From Symsagittifera roscoffensis (taxonomy: Eukaryota > Xenacoelomorpha > Acoela > Convolutidae), in the NCBI RefSeq assembly GCF_963678635.1, contig NW_026971107.1:25833-89832 (forward strand): a stretch of DNA of 64,000 nucleotides, read 5' to 3'. This document shows positions 22,766 through 34,300 of the stretch, piece by piece. The position numbers were made by a program, and so were the translations under genes. Positions within the stretch are counted from its first letter, which is position 1. Each line of letters opens with the position of its first letter. The notes under the pieces are model-generated. The model saw only the letters and a program-made list of their open reading frames with translations. It did not search any database and was not told where the DNA came from.

Positions 22766-25700
22766 TCAGGTCTTTCAACAATTCCTGCGCTGTGAATTCC
22801 ACTTCCGTTGGCTTTTGCTCCGGTGTGTTTCCCACTTCCATATCCTCTCCTGCCTCACTGAGGGTTTCATCCATGCTTTCGTCTCCTGACTCTGCTTCCC
22901 TTCTCTCAAAGATCCTCTTGAATCGATCTGCCACGGTGCCACTCTTTTTATCCCCAGGGATGTCTACTGGAAGGGGTGATGGTGTCGCTGAACTCGTCGC
23001 CTCACCTTTTGTCAGTGCCACGTACAATGGACCTGCTGCATCTAACTTCTTTCCTTCTCTATTACGCTCCATCAGCTCAAGTCCGTAAGGTGCCCGGTAC
23101 TTCCTTGTGGCAAATAGCATCACGTCTGCTTTCAGTGCTACATGCCCTTCTTCCACTATCATCCTGCCGTCGTCCCATACCGGCCGCTGGTTCTCTAGGC
23201 CTGCCCGCTTAAGTACTCTCAAGGTATCTTGCACGTCGAATTTAGGGGGCATGGACCCTCTGATCTTCTTGGCTTGAGTCGTCCATGAGTTTATCTTCAC
23301 ATCGCTCGTATGGAAATAAATTGCTGCAGTATAGCCGATGAAGAGCGGATCCCAGCCGTCAGTAAACTCCTTCTGCCGTTCTTCAGTCGTGGTTCTCGCG
23401 TAGGAGGATGGGACAACCAGGGAACTGTTCATCCCTAGGGTCATTCTCCTCACTATGGGGAACTCGGGAATGCTCGTCGGTAGGGCTTCTCTCTCCAATA
23501 TCGCCTCCAGCTCCTTTTTCACCAACTCGAAACTTTTTGTCCATGCAGGGATTCTCAAGATTTCTTGTCCATTGGCTGCCAAGGGATTCAAGTTCCAAAA
23601 CTTGGGGTAAGTTTCGATGGGGCCCTCGCGCTTGCCTCCCATCCGGCATTGCATTTGTCCTCGGAAACTGTACACGATCAACTCTGGATCCTTCACCTTT
23701 CCGAAGAGCACCGTGTTGCTCATTTGTGCCCTTAGCACCTCTTGCTGGCACCAGTTCAGTGTCGTTCCATCCAGTACGCTTATGAGGCTCACGTGGGTCA
23801 CGGAGTATCGATAAGCTGTCACCAAGGGATCTGGAAATGCGAACGTGACAGCCGGTCCATATATACAAGTCACGACCTCCCCCAGCCCCCGGATAATCCC
23901 CATGGGATCCGATCTCATGGCCAGGCATAGATCCGTTAATAGGGGCATGCCTCCATTCACTTTTCTCCACTCCTCTCTGGTCTTCGGGCTCTTTTCTTCG
24001 CCAGTCAGGTGCCGGTTCTGCATCAGTAGATACTGCACGAGCAGCGTCCTTAGCCCGGCTGCACACTTGTACGAGTAGGTCTCAATACTCGAGTGTGTTC
24101 TTCCCATCGCCAGGGGCTCCCCATACCTCATCAATCGGTGAAATGACGCCAGTTCACCGTGGGTCAGGAGTACTAACGTCAAGTATCCATCTATTCTGAG
24201 GGAGTCCACACCACGACTGAACATGTATGCGGGGCCCATATTAAACAAGTATCTTGGGTAGACCAGGTACAGCGCCAGCAACAGGCTGATCGGCATATTC
24301 AACATCTCCTGTATAAACGCATCAAAGATCGTCTCCTTCGCACTGTACACCTCAGTCAGGAACTCTCTTCCCCAACAAGGACTCAAGAACTCGAGAATCT
24401 CATGATCCCTCCTCGTCTTCAGCTCACCCCACGCGTGCTCTCTCCAAAATCCTCCAATCGTGACCTCATTGGCTGCCGTGACGAACCTGCCAACCGTCAT
24501 CCCCTTTTCCTCAGCTTTTCCCAGTTGCTCCTCGAGAAACTCCCAGATCTGCTTCACCAGAGGCGGCGCATCCTCTCTTGTTTTCCTCGTGGCATTTTCC
24601 AACCTTGGGCTTAAGAAGGGCCATCTGCCTCCCTCTTGCGCCAACCGATTCCCCATCGATTCCAGTTGTTTCTCCGATGTGGCCACGTTCTGCCTTTCGT
24701 TGTTTGGCCCTCTAGATCTGCTGGTCGAGCTCGTAATGGTCAACTCCATGTCCCGAAACCACAGACTAGCCGTCAGGTGAATTACCACTGGGTGGTCATC
24801 CCTAAGGATCGGGCTGAGCTTGAGTTGCCTGGCAAAGTTAGATATTTCCAGTAGGAGGACCTCGTCCAATACGATGAGGATATCAGCCAACTCGTGAAAG
24901 CCTCTCAATGCATGGGAGACGTCCGCCCACGCTGCCGCGAGTTCTGACTTGCACAGCCTCAAGTTCGTCGGTTCCAATTCTCTGTTGGGAGCTGCCATCA
25001 GGACACGCCACCCATTCCCCTCTGCGATCAAGATCAAGATCGCGTACACGAATTGCAGAGCCAGCGGCATGCTCGAGTACCCGGGGGATGTTGTGAACGC
25101 CACTCTTGTCTTGGCGCCGAATCTTGAGGCAACATTCTCCTGCACTTCATTCATCGCCGCGAATAAGGTCTGGATGGCCTCCCAGATCCTCTTTGGCGTA
25201 GGTTCACCACCCTTGAGCTGCTCAAGAAATCCCGTTGCGTGCAGATGATCGTTCATCCCCGCAAACAGCAGTAACTCAGGTTCGCAGGGCATTTCTGACT
25301 TTATTGCCACTACCAGGGTCAACATCTGGTTCAGTTCCGCACCCGGCAAGGTGTATATCAGGGTTTCTGGCCAAAACAACTTGGGAGACGTACCTTCGAA
25401 ATCTGATCCTGCCACGATCACCACCCTTGCTGCAGCTGGGTCTGCTCTGTCGTAGACCGCTAAGGTTTTGGCCAGTTGCGCCTGTCCACAGGGTTTCCCA
25501 TATCGGGGGTCATTGGCCAATTTTGCGCCTTCATATTCGGCGTCTGGTAACTCCATCTCTCTTGGGTTCATCAGTTTGTCGACCACTCTCAACTGTGCTG
25601 GAGTGGCCACTCTAATTCTGGCAATGCTGGTCCGGTGCTTGGGAGGCTCCACCACCAGTCCCGGGCTCCCCAAGGACTTGAGAGGTCTGTAATTAATTGG

Positions 25701-27899
25701 TCCCATCATCGACCTAGTGGGAATTCCACTCAGGTCTGCTGTCTCTGTCAACTTCGCTCTCGAGAAACGCGTTTCATGAGCCTTCAGCCAGTCCACGCAC
25801 TTGTGCCTCCCCAAGTCTTCATGTGAGACCTGCTCAAGACCCAAAGCCCTCGCTAGCTCCTGTCTACACTCTAGGTCTTCCAGATCCAATTCCTTGACCT
25901 TCTCCTCATACTTCTGTCTGCTGGTCTCCAGTGGCTTCTCTGACCTCTTTTTCTCCGCAACCACCACTGAGGACATTACCGACCCCTGGGGAGTTGCTGA
26001 TGTCACTTCATCAGCTTCCATGGGCGTGGTGCTCGGCAACTTGGCCCGGCTATTTCTCTCACTATCTCTAGAATCGGCCCTCTCGCCCAAGCGACTCGAC
26101 AAAGATCTCGGGTTGAAGAAGGGTGGGTTTGGGGGTGGCCCGAACGTGACCTGTGCTGTTTCCAGCAAATCCGTCTCTAGCGCGCATATATGCTTTTGAA
26201 AGACGTCGTTCAACCATTCCACCCCTCTGGGCCTGTCAAAGTGAATGCCATCCGCAGATGCATTGTCAGGGAAAGAGGCTAATTCCATTTGCTCAGCCAC
26301 GTCCAGTAGCCTAAGGGGAAGGACACTCCTCTGATGAATCTTCCTGATTGTTTCATTCAGGCTGCGCACTTTCGTATTCATCTCTACCGCATGTTGATCC
26401 GCTCCCATGTTGTAGGGAACAGTACACACCGTGAGAATGGACGGGTCCATTTGGATCCGTATCTCCTCGAGAATGCAGCTCATCTTTTCATGCAGCCTTG
26501 TCACCTTCCTCGCTTCCCCCCTTGACACATCATTCGTCCCGACCATCAGGGTGACTGTGTACACGCTCACCATCCCTAGCATCTCAAGAGTCGCTAACAT
26601 CTGCGGCGTTGCGGCTCCGGCGAAGCTCAAGATTCCCGTTTGCCAATGGGATTGGATCCGGGTCAGCACCCGCAGCAAGCTGTCTCCAATGATCAAGTGA
26701 ACCGAGCCTTCAGGCACTCGAGGATACGTGAAGTACTCCACCCAAGTCGCATCGTGGAAGCAATCTCTTCTCTCTCTCTGCGCCGGATTCCAGTCTATAC
26801 GATTGTACTTGCGATATCTCCCATCCGTATTCTTCTTGTAGCTCGAGATCATTACACTCCTGACAGGCTGTTCCCCCCAAGTCGAGGGTAAATCCACTCT
26901 TACCGGACTCTCGCGATTCCTCAGCTGTAACCTCTCCTGCAACTCTTTCAGCCGTGACGAGCCGCCACTACTACCTGGGGTCGAACTCGGTGTGTATCCA
27001 GGCAGCGCGACGTCCATCAATGGTCGTATTGCTTGAGTCTCCATTCCACGCAGGGAGGACGTTGATTCGGGTGGTATCCATACCTCCAGCCCCTCATTCA
27101 TATGTTCTTGCGCCGCACGATCGAGGTTGAATCGTCCCTTTGACCTAGGAGCTTCGTCCACCTCCATGCGTGACTCTGGCCTTGAGACAGTCACTACCCG
27201 CTCTTTGGGCCTAGCCCCTTTTTGCATATCGAGCTCGCGCTGTTGTTGCTGGATCCTCTCAAGTTTTGCTTGGTCTCTCTCGAGAGCCTGCTTCAGCTGC
27301 TCACAATTCGCGGCATTCTCCCGCACCCTTTCTGCCTGCAGCCGTTCCGCCTTCATTATGTCCAATTCTCTCCGCGCTTGATCCCTCTCGAGCACCGCTT
27401 GATCCCGGTCGAGGTTCGCCTTATTCTTCTCCCGCTGGGTTCTCTCGAGTTCTTTTTTCATGGCACTGACGTCCGGATAAGCCTCCCCCGTCTGCTGTGC
27501 CCGTGACATCGACGGTACTTTACTCGTACTCTGGCTCGCGGGCCTGACTGATGGTCTGGCCGGCAGTGGGAATTCCCCCGCGCCATACTCTGTGTTGTTG
27601 TTTAGACCAGGGTTCCTCGCCAAATCGAACCCCCTTATCGCTCCATCCACGTTCCAGGACAGCCATCTGGTCTGTGCTTGATCGGACACCCCTTCAGTGG
27701 TGTAGCCTACCATCAAGACCGCCTCCGTGGCAGACTCTCGACACTCGCCCTCATCCTCCAATTGTAGGATGGCGTTCAGCATCACTGCCATTCTCTCGTT
27801 CACTTGAGTGTAATCCAGATCTCTCAGCCGTCTGTACAGTTCGTCAAGTGTGGGCTTTTTCAGAGCCGATGGCATGGACTTCCAGTATCGATCGGCCAT
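22725..27899 (-). CDS. ORF2 of element G: 1724-aa protein with coiled coil, SGNH hydrolase and a second SGNH-like segment
   Basis: ATG is at 27899 and the frame is intact. Residues about 146-232 form a highly charged Glu/Arg/Gln-rich coiled coil with repeated RDQA-type heptads. Residues about 395-565 form an SGNH (GDSL) hydrolase domain with GDSL at about 404 (nucleophile Ser), a Gly in the FAGAA block, GTND at about 453 (Asn) and DGIH at about 549-552 (Asp/His). All four family blocks are present in order, so an esterase or lipase-like activity is expected. Residues about 828-1010 repeat the pattern in divergent form: GSDF in place of GDSL and GMNDH in place of GTND. The remaining roughly 700 residues are unassigned. 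SGNH domains are known in ORF1 of CR1-type LINEs and in extra ORFs of some other retroelements; the substrate is unknown. Confidence 0.85.
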   Translation of the reverse strand: MADRYWKSMPSALKKPTLDELYRRLRDLDYTQVNERMAVMLNAILQLEDEGECRESATEAVLMVGYTTEGVSDQAQTRWLSWNVDGAIRGFDLARNPGLNNNTEYGAGEFPLPARPSVRPASQSTSKVPSMSRAQQTGEAYPDVSAMKKELERTQREKNKANLDRDQAVLERDQARRELDIMKAERLQAERVRENAANCEQLKQALERDQAKLERIQQQQRELDMQKGARPKERVVTVSRPESRMEVDEAPRSKGRFNLDRAAQEHMNEGLEVWIPPESTSSLRGMETQAIRPLMDVALPGYTPSSTPGSSGGSSRLKELQERLQLRNRESPVRVDLPSTWGEQPVRSVMISSYKKNTDGRYRKYNRIDWNPAQRERRDCFHDATWVEYFTYPRVPEGSVHLIIGDSLLRVLTRIQSHWQTGILSFAGAATPQMLATLEMLGMVSVYTVTLMVGTNDVSRGEARKVTRLHEKMSCILEEIRIQMDPSILTVCTVPYNMGADQHAVEMNTKVRSLNETIRKIHQRSVLPLRLLDVAEQMELASFPDNASADGIHFDRPRGVEWLNDVFQKHICALETDLLETAQVTFGPPPNPPFFNPRSLSSRLGERADSRDSERNSRAKLPSTTPMEADEVTSATPQGSVMSSVVVAEKKRSEKPLETSRQKYEEKVKELDLEDLECRQELARALGLEQVSHEDLGRHKCVDWLKAHETRFSRAKLTETADLSGIPTRSMMGPINYRPLKSLGSPGLVVEPPKHRTSIARIRVATPAQLRVVDKLMNPREMELPDAEYEGAKLANDPRYGKPCGQAQLAKTLAVYDRADPAAARVVIVAGSDFEGTSPKLFWPETLIYTLPGAELNQMLTLVVAIKSEMPCEPELLLFAGMNDHLHATGFLEQLKGGEPTPKRIWEAIQTLFAAMNEVQENVASRFGAKTRVAFTTSPGYSSMPLALQFVYAILILIAEGNGWRVLMAAPNRELEPTNLRLCKSELAAAWADVSHALRGFHELADILIVLDEVLLLEISNFARQLKLSPILRDDHPVVIHLTASLWFRDMELTITSSTSRSRGPNNERQNVATSEKQLESMGNRLAQEGGRWPFLSPRLENATRKTREDAPPLVKQIWEFLEEQLGKAEEKGMTVGRFVTAANEVTIGGFWREHAWGELKTRRDHEILEFLSPCWGREFLTEVYSAKETIFDAFIQEMLNMPISLLLALYLVYPRYLFNMGPAYMFSRGVDSLRIDGYLTLVLLTHGELASFHRLMRYGEPLAMGRTHSSIETYSYKCAAGLRTLLVQYLLMQNRHLTGEEKSPKTREEWRKVNGGMPLLTDLCLAMRSDPMGIIRGLGEVVTCIYGPAVTFAFPDPLVTAYRYSVTHVSLISVLDGTTLNWCQQEVLRAQMSNTVLFGKVKDPELIVYSFRGQMQCRMGGKREGPIETYPKFWNLNPLAANGQEILRIPAWTKSFELVKKELEAILEREALPTSIPEFPIVRRMTLGMNSSLVVPSSYARTTTEERQKEFTDGWDPLFIGYTAAIYFHTSDVKINSWTTQAKKIRGSMPPKFDVQDTLRVLKRAGLENQRPVWDDGRMIVEEGHVALKADVMLFATRKYRAPYGLELMERNREGKKLDAAGPLYVALTKGEATSSATPSPLPVDIPGDKKSGTVADRFKRIFERREAESGDESMDETLSEAGEDMEVGNTPEQKPTEVEFTAQELLKDLSEENWADTPRRHL

Positions 27900-28373
27900 T
27901 TCTGTGACTTCGATTGACTCTTTGAGTATTAGTACTTGAGTTTTACCTGAGCAACTTGAGTTTTACCTGAGCAACTTGAGTTTTACCTGAGCAACTTGAG
28001 TTTTACCTGAGCAACTTGAGTTTTCTTGAGATGTCGTTCTCTTCTTTTGATTAAATACAGATGAGTAGTCAATTTGGGATCAACAAATCAATCTGAAAAT
28101 AACACCCGATATTTAGACCGACAAGCTGTGTTCCTAACCAGAAAGCCCCATTACTTTTATGATTAAAAACCCTCCCCTTTTCACCCTACTAAAATGATTC
28201 AATTTGAATTTTCTAAAAAACATGCAGACACATTTTATGTTTTAGCACCATCATTCATTTAAAATGATAATTGTCATGCCAATCACCCATGAGATCCCTT
28301 ACCTGTTTCGTACCCCAATACCTAGCTCAAGACTCTTCCCTCACACCCGACTCGACGCTCCCGTGTACCTGAC
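27900..28373. other. Spacer between Gag-Pol and ORF2 in element G
   Basis: These 474 bases contain the 20-bp tandem array at 27,938-28,026 and AT-rich unique sequence. Just past the pol stop the sense strand reads CAG/GTACAC, and each tandem unit contains CAG/GTAAAA; both resemble 5' splice sites. No ORF is seen. ORF2 must be translated from a spliced or separate message, or by reinitiation, and this spacer is the likely control region. Confidence 0.5.
27938..28026. repeat. 20-bp tandem repeat before ORF2 of element G
   Basis: About 4.5 near-perfect copies of a 20-bp unit are present, TGCTCAGGTAAAACTCAAGT in the sense direction, ending about 40 bases before the ORF2 ATG. Each unit holds one CTCAAG hexamer and one CAG/GTAAAA splice-donor-like string. 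Confidence 0.9.
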
Positions 28374-31300
28374 TCAGGCGATGCTCAAGTAGTACTTCTT
28401 GTGAAGATGCACCACTATCTCCGTTTCTGCAAAGACCACATGAAGAATGGCGTACAATTCCCTCGAGCTCAGTTTGCCCCTGTTTGGGTCGTACACCGGC
28501 ACCGAGACCTCCAATATTCCTCTTTCAATCATGAAGTCGCGTAGTCTTGTCAGAGCCAATATCACGTGTTCGGGATCAATTGTGTTCCTGTCGTTGACTC
28601 TCGTTACTAGGAAGCAGAGGTATTTGCCCGGGACTTGTGCCACTGACGGTGGAAGCGCCGCCATGCCTCCCAATCCTGGCCTCTGTCTGAACAGAAACTC
28701 TACGTTCTGGTATTCTCTTTTGAAGTCAGCCTCCAATCTTGATTTGAAACTCATGTCCGCCGTGATGCAGATCGCGCTGGTCCTGTTTGACAGGATGAAG
28801 TCGCTATCCGTTATCATGATGTTCTCTGAGTATTCATTGGGTATTTCGAATTTCGTTTTGAAATTCCTTCCTATGGTAGGCTCTGGTTCTTCTTCCTCCA
28901 GTTCCAGTCCGCTTGTTTCCCTCACTTCCTTGAGCTTCTTTATCATCGAATTTTCGGTGTGGGTAAGTCCTACCCCCACTCCCCGGACAAAAATATTTAT
29001 CGACGTCCCCGTCGATGTAGTCGGGTCTGAATTGTCTTTAGGGATGTCCAGTGGCCTGTCTGTTGCTGTCCATCCGAAAAGAGGCTCCGCTGTCTTCATG
29101 TACTTTGCTGCTGATACATCGACTTGCTGCATGCTTTGTCCTTCGTGACCCTCGTCTTTGACATCACGCATCCACTCTAGTATCCTCAAGTTCGTATTCT
29201 CCCTCCTTTCTATTTCACCCTGCTCGAGATCCGTCTCCACTTCTGGCGTCGAGTAATCATCCTGCGGATAATGTCCACCATCGTCAATGACCTGCCATTC
29301 CTTTCCAGCTTCCAGTTCGCCTACGCCTAGTAGTTCATCGCTTAACTTTTCTGGTTGTATCTTATCGATCAAGAAGTCATCTCCGTACCTATTGTACCTC
29401 ATGCCTGTGCGTTTACGATTGCCCGTCCTGGTTTCCGGTGGTGTTGATCGATCCGGTTCCATCCACTTCGGTACCTCGTTTTGCTCTGGGTCGTTCCAGT
29501 CTTCTTCTACAAATGAACCTGCATCCGACTCCACTTCTATCTTTTCGTTGTCGTCCAAACTCAAGTTCTCATTACCATCATTTTTCTCTCTGGTGCCTTT
29601 CTCATTCACTTCGCACGCTGGTTCCACCACCAGGTAGTCAAGACCCTCCATGTCTTTCGGCAGGCACCAATCCTCCGGGGACGGAACGTGAGGTTTCAGA
29701 TTTTCGTAATGTGCTGCTCGCCCTGTACTCAAGCGATAGAACCTTCCTTGTTGATGTACTTCCGTAATCATGAACGGTCCTCTCCATTTCTTGAGTAGTT
29801 TCTTTGTTCCCTTGGGCGGTATGACGTTTTGAAAGACCCACACGTATTGGCCCACTTCGTATGGCTTTGCTCTCAGTATCTTTTCGTCATATTTCTTGCG
29901 TTGCCTCGTTTGCGCTTGTGCCGTGTTTCTCCGACATAGCTCGTTCAGCTCTTGTTGTCTTTTGATCGCTTCCTTCACGTATGCTTGAGGCGACGTCCTC
30001 TTCCCCTCGTACTCCGGATAGAAGAATGTCAGAGGCATTGCCCTTTCCCTGCCCGTCAACATCATGAAAGGGCTGATACCCGTTGTAGAGTGCTGGGTAC
30101 TATTGTAGGCTCCTACTACCTGTGGCAGGTATTTGTCCCAGTCCGTCATGTACCTTGAGCAGTACACCCTGAGCATGTTGACTAGTGTCCTGTTCTGTCT
30201 TTCTACCAACCCATTGGTCTGTGGATGATAGGTCGTCGAGTGTGCTTGAGCAATGTGTGACCTCTTCATCAATTCTTTTGTTAAGTCCCCCACAAAAGCC
30301 TTGCCGTTGTCTGACTGGAAAGTCATTGGGCAACCATACCGCGATATCCAATGCGTTATCAGGTGATCACATGTTTCCTCTGCTGAGGCTGTCTGGCACG
30401 GAACTGCTTCCGCCAACTTGGTGAAGTGATCTATTATAACTAGTATTTGGTTATAACCCGATTCCGTCATGCAGATTTTCTGATGGTCTATCTGCACCAC
30501 TTCATTAAATTCCGAACTCTCGACAGACTTGAGGGGAAACTTCATCTTCCTTGGGTCTTTTACTTGAAGGCATGCTAGGCAGGCATTCACCCATCTCTCG
30601 CAAGCTTTTCTCATTCCCGGCCAGTCAAACCTGTGAAGTATCCTTTGTTGTACTTTATCTATCCCCTGATGGCCCATTTGGTCGTGTGATCTGAAGAGCA
30701 CTTCCGTTTGGTACAGTTGTGGTAGTATGATGAGGTTGTGTTTGTGTAATATCTTTTCCTCATCTCTTCTCTTGCACGCTACCACCCCTTCCGCTGTGTG
30801 GTAAAGTAAGTCTCTCTTTTCTTTGTAGAACTGGCTCAAGATCTTGTAGCTGTCTTCCTCAAGTTCCCCCTTCTCCTTGACTCCAGAATGGATCCATTTG
30901 GAGAGGTTACTTGTCATTTTGTCGTTCTTCTGGGCCCTTATTAGGTCAGACAGTCTATATCTCGCCTTAACGTGCTCCTTTAACGCCATGATCTGTCCAT
31001 TCATCTCACCAGGATTGTGGATGTCATCGCTCAGTTTCACACATATTATCCTTTTCATGATCTTCATGTCGTCCTCTGGTACCAGATTCGTTCTGACGTT
31101 TGAGTTGCACGATAGTTCCCTAAGAGGCTTTCTTGAAACTGCTATTTTCTCGAGCTCTTCTCCACCTCGTACCTCTTGCATTTCCAGATTGTACGTTCCT
31201 GAAGATGGATCCGTCTGTAATTCCCTGTCGTGTTTTTTCATCTTCTCTTCCGCCAGTATCATGCATAGACTGTCTTGATCCTCACTGCTCTCGTCCGAGT

Positions 31301-34300
31301 CTTCATCCCATTCTTTACGCTCCCCGGACAATTTTCCTTCTCCGGTTTCGTCTTCTTCCATGAATCTGGACCACTCCCCGGACTCTTGATCTAATCCCAG
31401 GTGTTCAATTTCTTCTCTGAATGTCACTTTCTTATCCCTGACTTTTGTTTGCTCCAGAATTTTTTCGGGGATTTTCTCAACTAGTGATCGCACAACTTCC
31501 TTGCTATCAGTGGTGATTTCCTTTGAGACGTCAGTATTGTTCACTGTTTTTTCTCTCCGAAGTATGGTTAGTTCCGGTGCCTCCTGACTTTTCCCTTGGA
31601 TCACGGGTTTGTCATCCGATAGTTTCTCAAGCAACCTCATTAAGTCTTCATCTATTTGGACCGTTCCCTCCTCTACCTGGGTGAGATCGTGACCTTTTGC
31701 CTTGAGTGTTTCCCTCACGATCTTGGACTTGAGCATTATTCCTACCGGAATCCCTCTGCTTTTCTTCAAGATGGTCTTTTCAAGAGACTCTTTTGGCAAT
31801 TCGGGATGATCTTCAATCGGTTTACCTGATTTGTCCAGCCATCTCGTGAGTGGAAGACTGTCGTATGTTTCTTTGTCCATAAAGGAGAAACCATCTTTGA
31901 TCTCAGGTCTGTCCGCCTTTCTTTGTTCTTGTCTCTCGTAGAACTCCGTCTTCTTGCTCAAGCTGTCGGCATTTTGATGTTTGTCTCGCGTTCTATGTTC
32001 AATTATCATGTTGTATCCGTCCAAGCGAACTATCCATCTCCCAATGTAGCTCTGGTCCATTGAGTACGTTTTCAGCCAGCTTAATGCTCGGTTATCTACT
32101 CGCAGTTTGAAAGGTTCACTGCCTAGGTACGCTCTGTATTTCTCGACAAAGGTGACCACTGCGAACATCTCTGCTTTCGGTGCTCCGTACTTCATTTCTG
32201 TGTCACTTAGGACTTTGCTCCCGTATGCTATTGGTCTCAAGACTGTCTTCCCATTCCATTCTTGTTCTTGATGGAGAATCCCAGAAATAGCGACTACTGA
32301 CGCGTCCGTGTCTAGCACGTACATCCCCTTCTCTGTCGGCATACCCAGTACTGGTGCCTCACATAGCTCTTTCTTTATTCTCTGGAATGACTCTTCTGCC
32401 GCGTTGTTCCACGTGAACTTCTTGCCCTTATGTCTCATTAGTTGTTGCATCGGGTATACCTTGTCCGCGTAGCCTTTGATGAACTCCCTGTAATAGTTGG
32501 CGAAGCCCAGGAAGCTCATCAACTGGTGCTCTGTCTTCGGTGATTTCCAGGTTAGGACTGCTTCCACGGCGTCTGGGTCAGGTCTGATGCCGTGCTTGTC
32601 TACCATCCTGCCCAAATATTTTATTGAGTCCTTGAGTATTTCACACTTTGATGGTTTGCACTTCAGCCCCGATCTTTTCATGCACGCGAACACCTCATCA
32701 AGTCTCTCAATGTGGTCTTCTAGTGTTGGCGTTGCTATTACCACGTCGTCCACATAGCACATTACCAGGTTGCCGTACTTCTTCGTCACGCCTATCAGCG
32801 CGTGTGCCATCAGCCGTTGAAACGTGGCTGTGGCATTGCAGAGTCCAAACGGCATCCGTTTCCATTGAAACAGACCTAACTCGCAGGCGAACCCTGTCTT
32901 GTCCCTGTCTTGTTTCCTTAATGGTACCTGCCAAAAAGCCGAGCCTAAATCAAGAGTCGTAAAAAATTTTGCATCACCTAACTTCGAGAGGCTTTCATCA
33001 ATTCTAGGTATGGGATAGGCATCCTTCACCGTGACGGAGTTCAGGTATCGAAAGTCACAACAGAACCTCAACTGGTCGCCTTTCTTTTTGGCCATCACTA
33101 CTCCACACGCCCACGGTGACTTGGATGGTTCTATCATGTCATACTCTAGTAACGTCTCGATTTCTTTTCTACACGCGTCCGATTTGTGTGGGGTCATACG
33201 CCTCGCCCCCTCCCTGTGCGGTACCGCGTTTTCCTCAAGTTCTATTTCATGCTCCACAAAATTACAACACCCGATATCCGCCTTATGCCTCGAGAAAACT
33301 TCTTCGTTCCGCTCTAGTACGTCTTTGATGGCTTCGAGCTGTTCATCTTTCAGTTTGCCCCTCAAATGTTCAATCTCCGGCAGAACCGGTTTATCTGTCT
33401 GCATCTCATCTAGTGTGGGTCGCTCTGGAAAGTTTGAACAGCTCGACAGCCCATCGTCCGTTTCTGACTTAAGTGATTTAATTAGGCCTGAAGAATATTT
33501 AATCTTTTGTAATCGTCTCAAGATACAAATTTTATCCCTGTGATTGGGACAATCAACAACTTCATTTTGTTTTAAGTTCTCGATCGTTTCATATCGAGTT
33601 TTAACCGGCAAAGCATATCCCAGTTTCCTCCCTCTCTGTATCGTGATCGGTATGTCAAGGGTATTCAACAAGACACTGACGCAGAGACCATTCTTCGTTA
33701 TCGAAAATGATCTTCCTAAAACAGCAGCACTTTGACTATTAGGGTTTGGAACTATACATACTTGCTTATTGTCACTTAGTTCATTGTAGTTTTTCATCCT
33801 CAAGCTCACGATTGCTGCTTCATTAGCTTTTAGCCTCACTCTCCTACTCAAGAATACCGGTGCTTTGTTTTCATTTGCCATTATCAAATTTACCGGTTTG
33901 ATTGCGTACCTCCTATCCGGGTTCCGTATCCTGAACATTGCATTATTTAGATCAATCGTTACGTCGAAATTCCTGATGAAGTCTCTGCCCAAAATGAATT
34001 GGTCAGATTCATCCAGGTTTTCTACCACGATGAAGCTCATCCACAGGTTACGTTCTCCCAAATTGAGGGCTATTATCGGCGTCCTGCCTAGCACCCGAAG
34101 GGCCCCTTTGTTCGCAGCTGACAGCCGTATTCTCGAGTCTATCAAATCATCTTTGTTGAAGCCCATTCGCTCCCAAGTCTCAATTGGTATGACACTCAAG
34201 ACCGCTCCCGTGTCAAGTAACCCACGTAACTGAGTCTTCTTTCCACTTATGTCCAACACGTGCCCTGTCACGTCTGCTTCCGTTCCGATGTGCATTGCAT

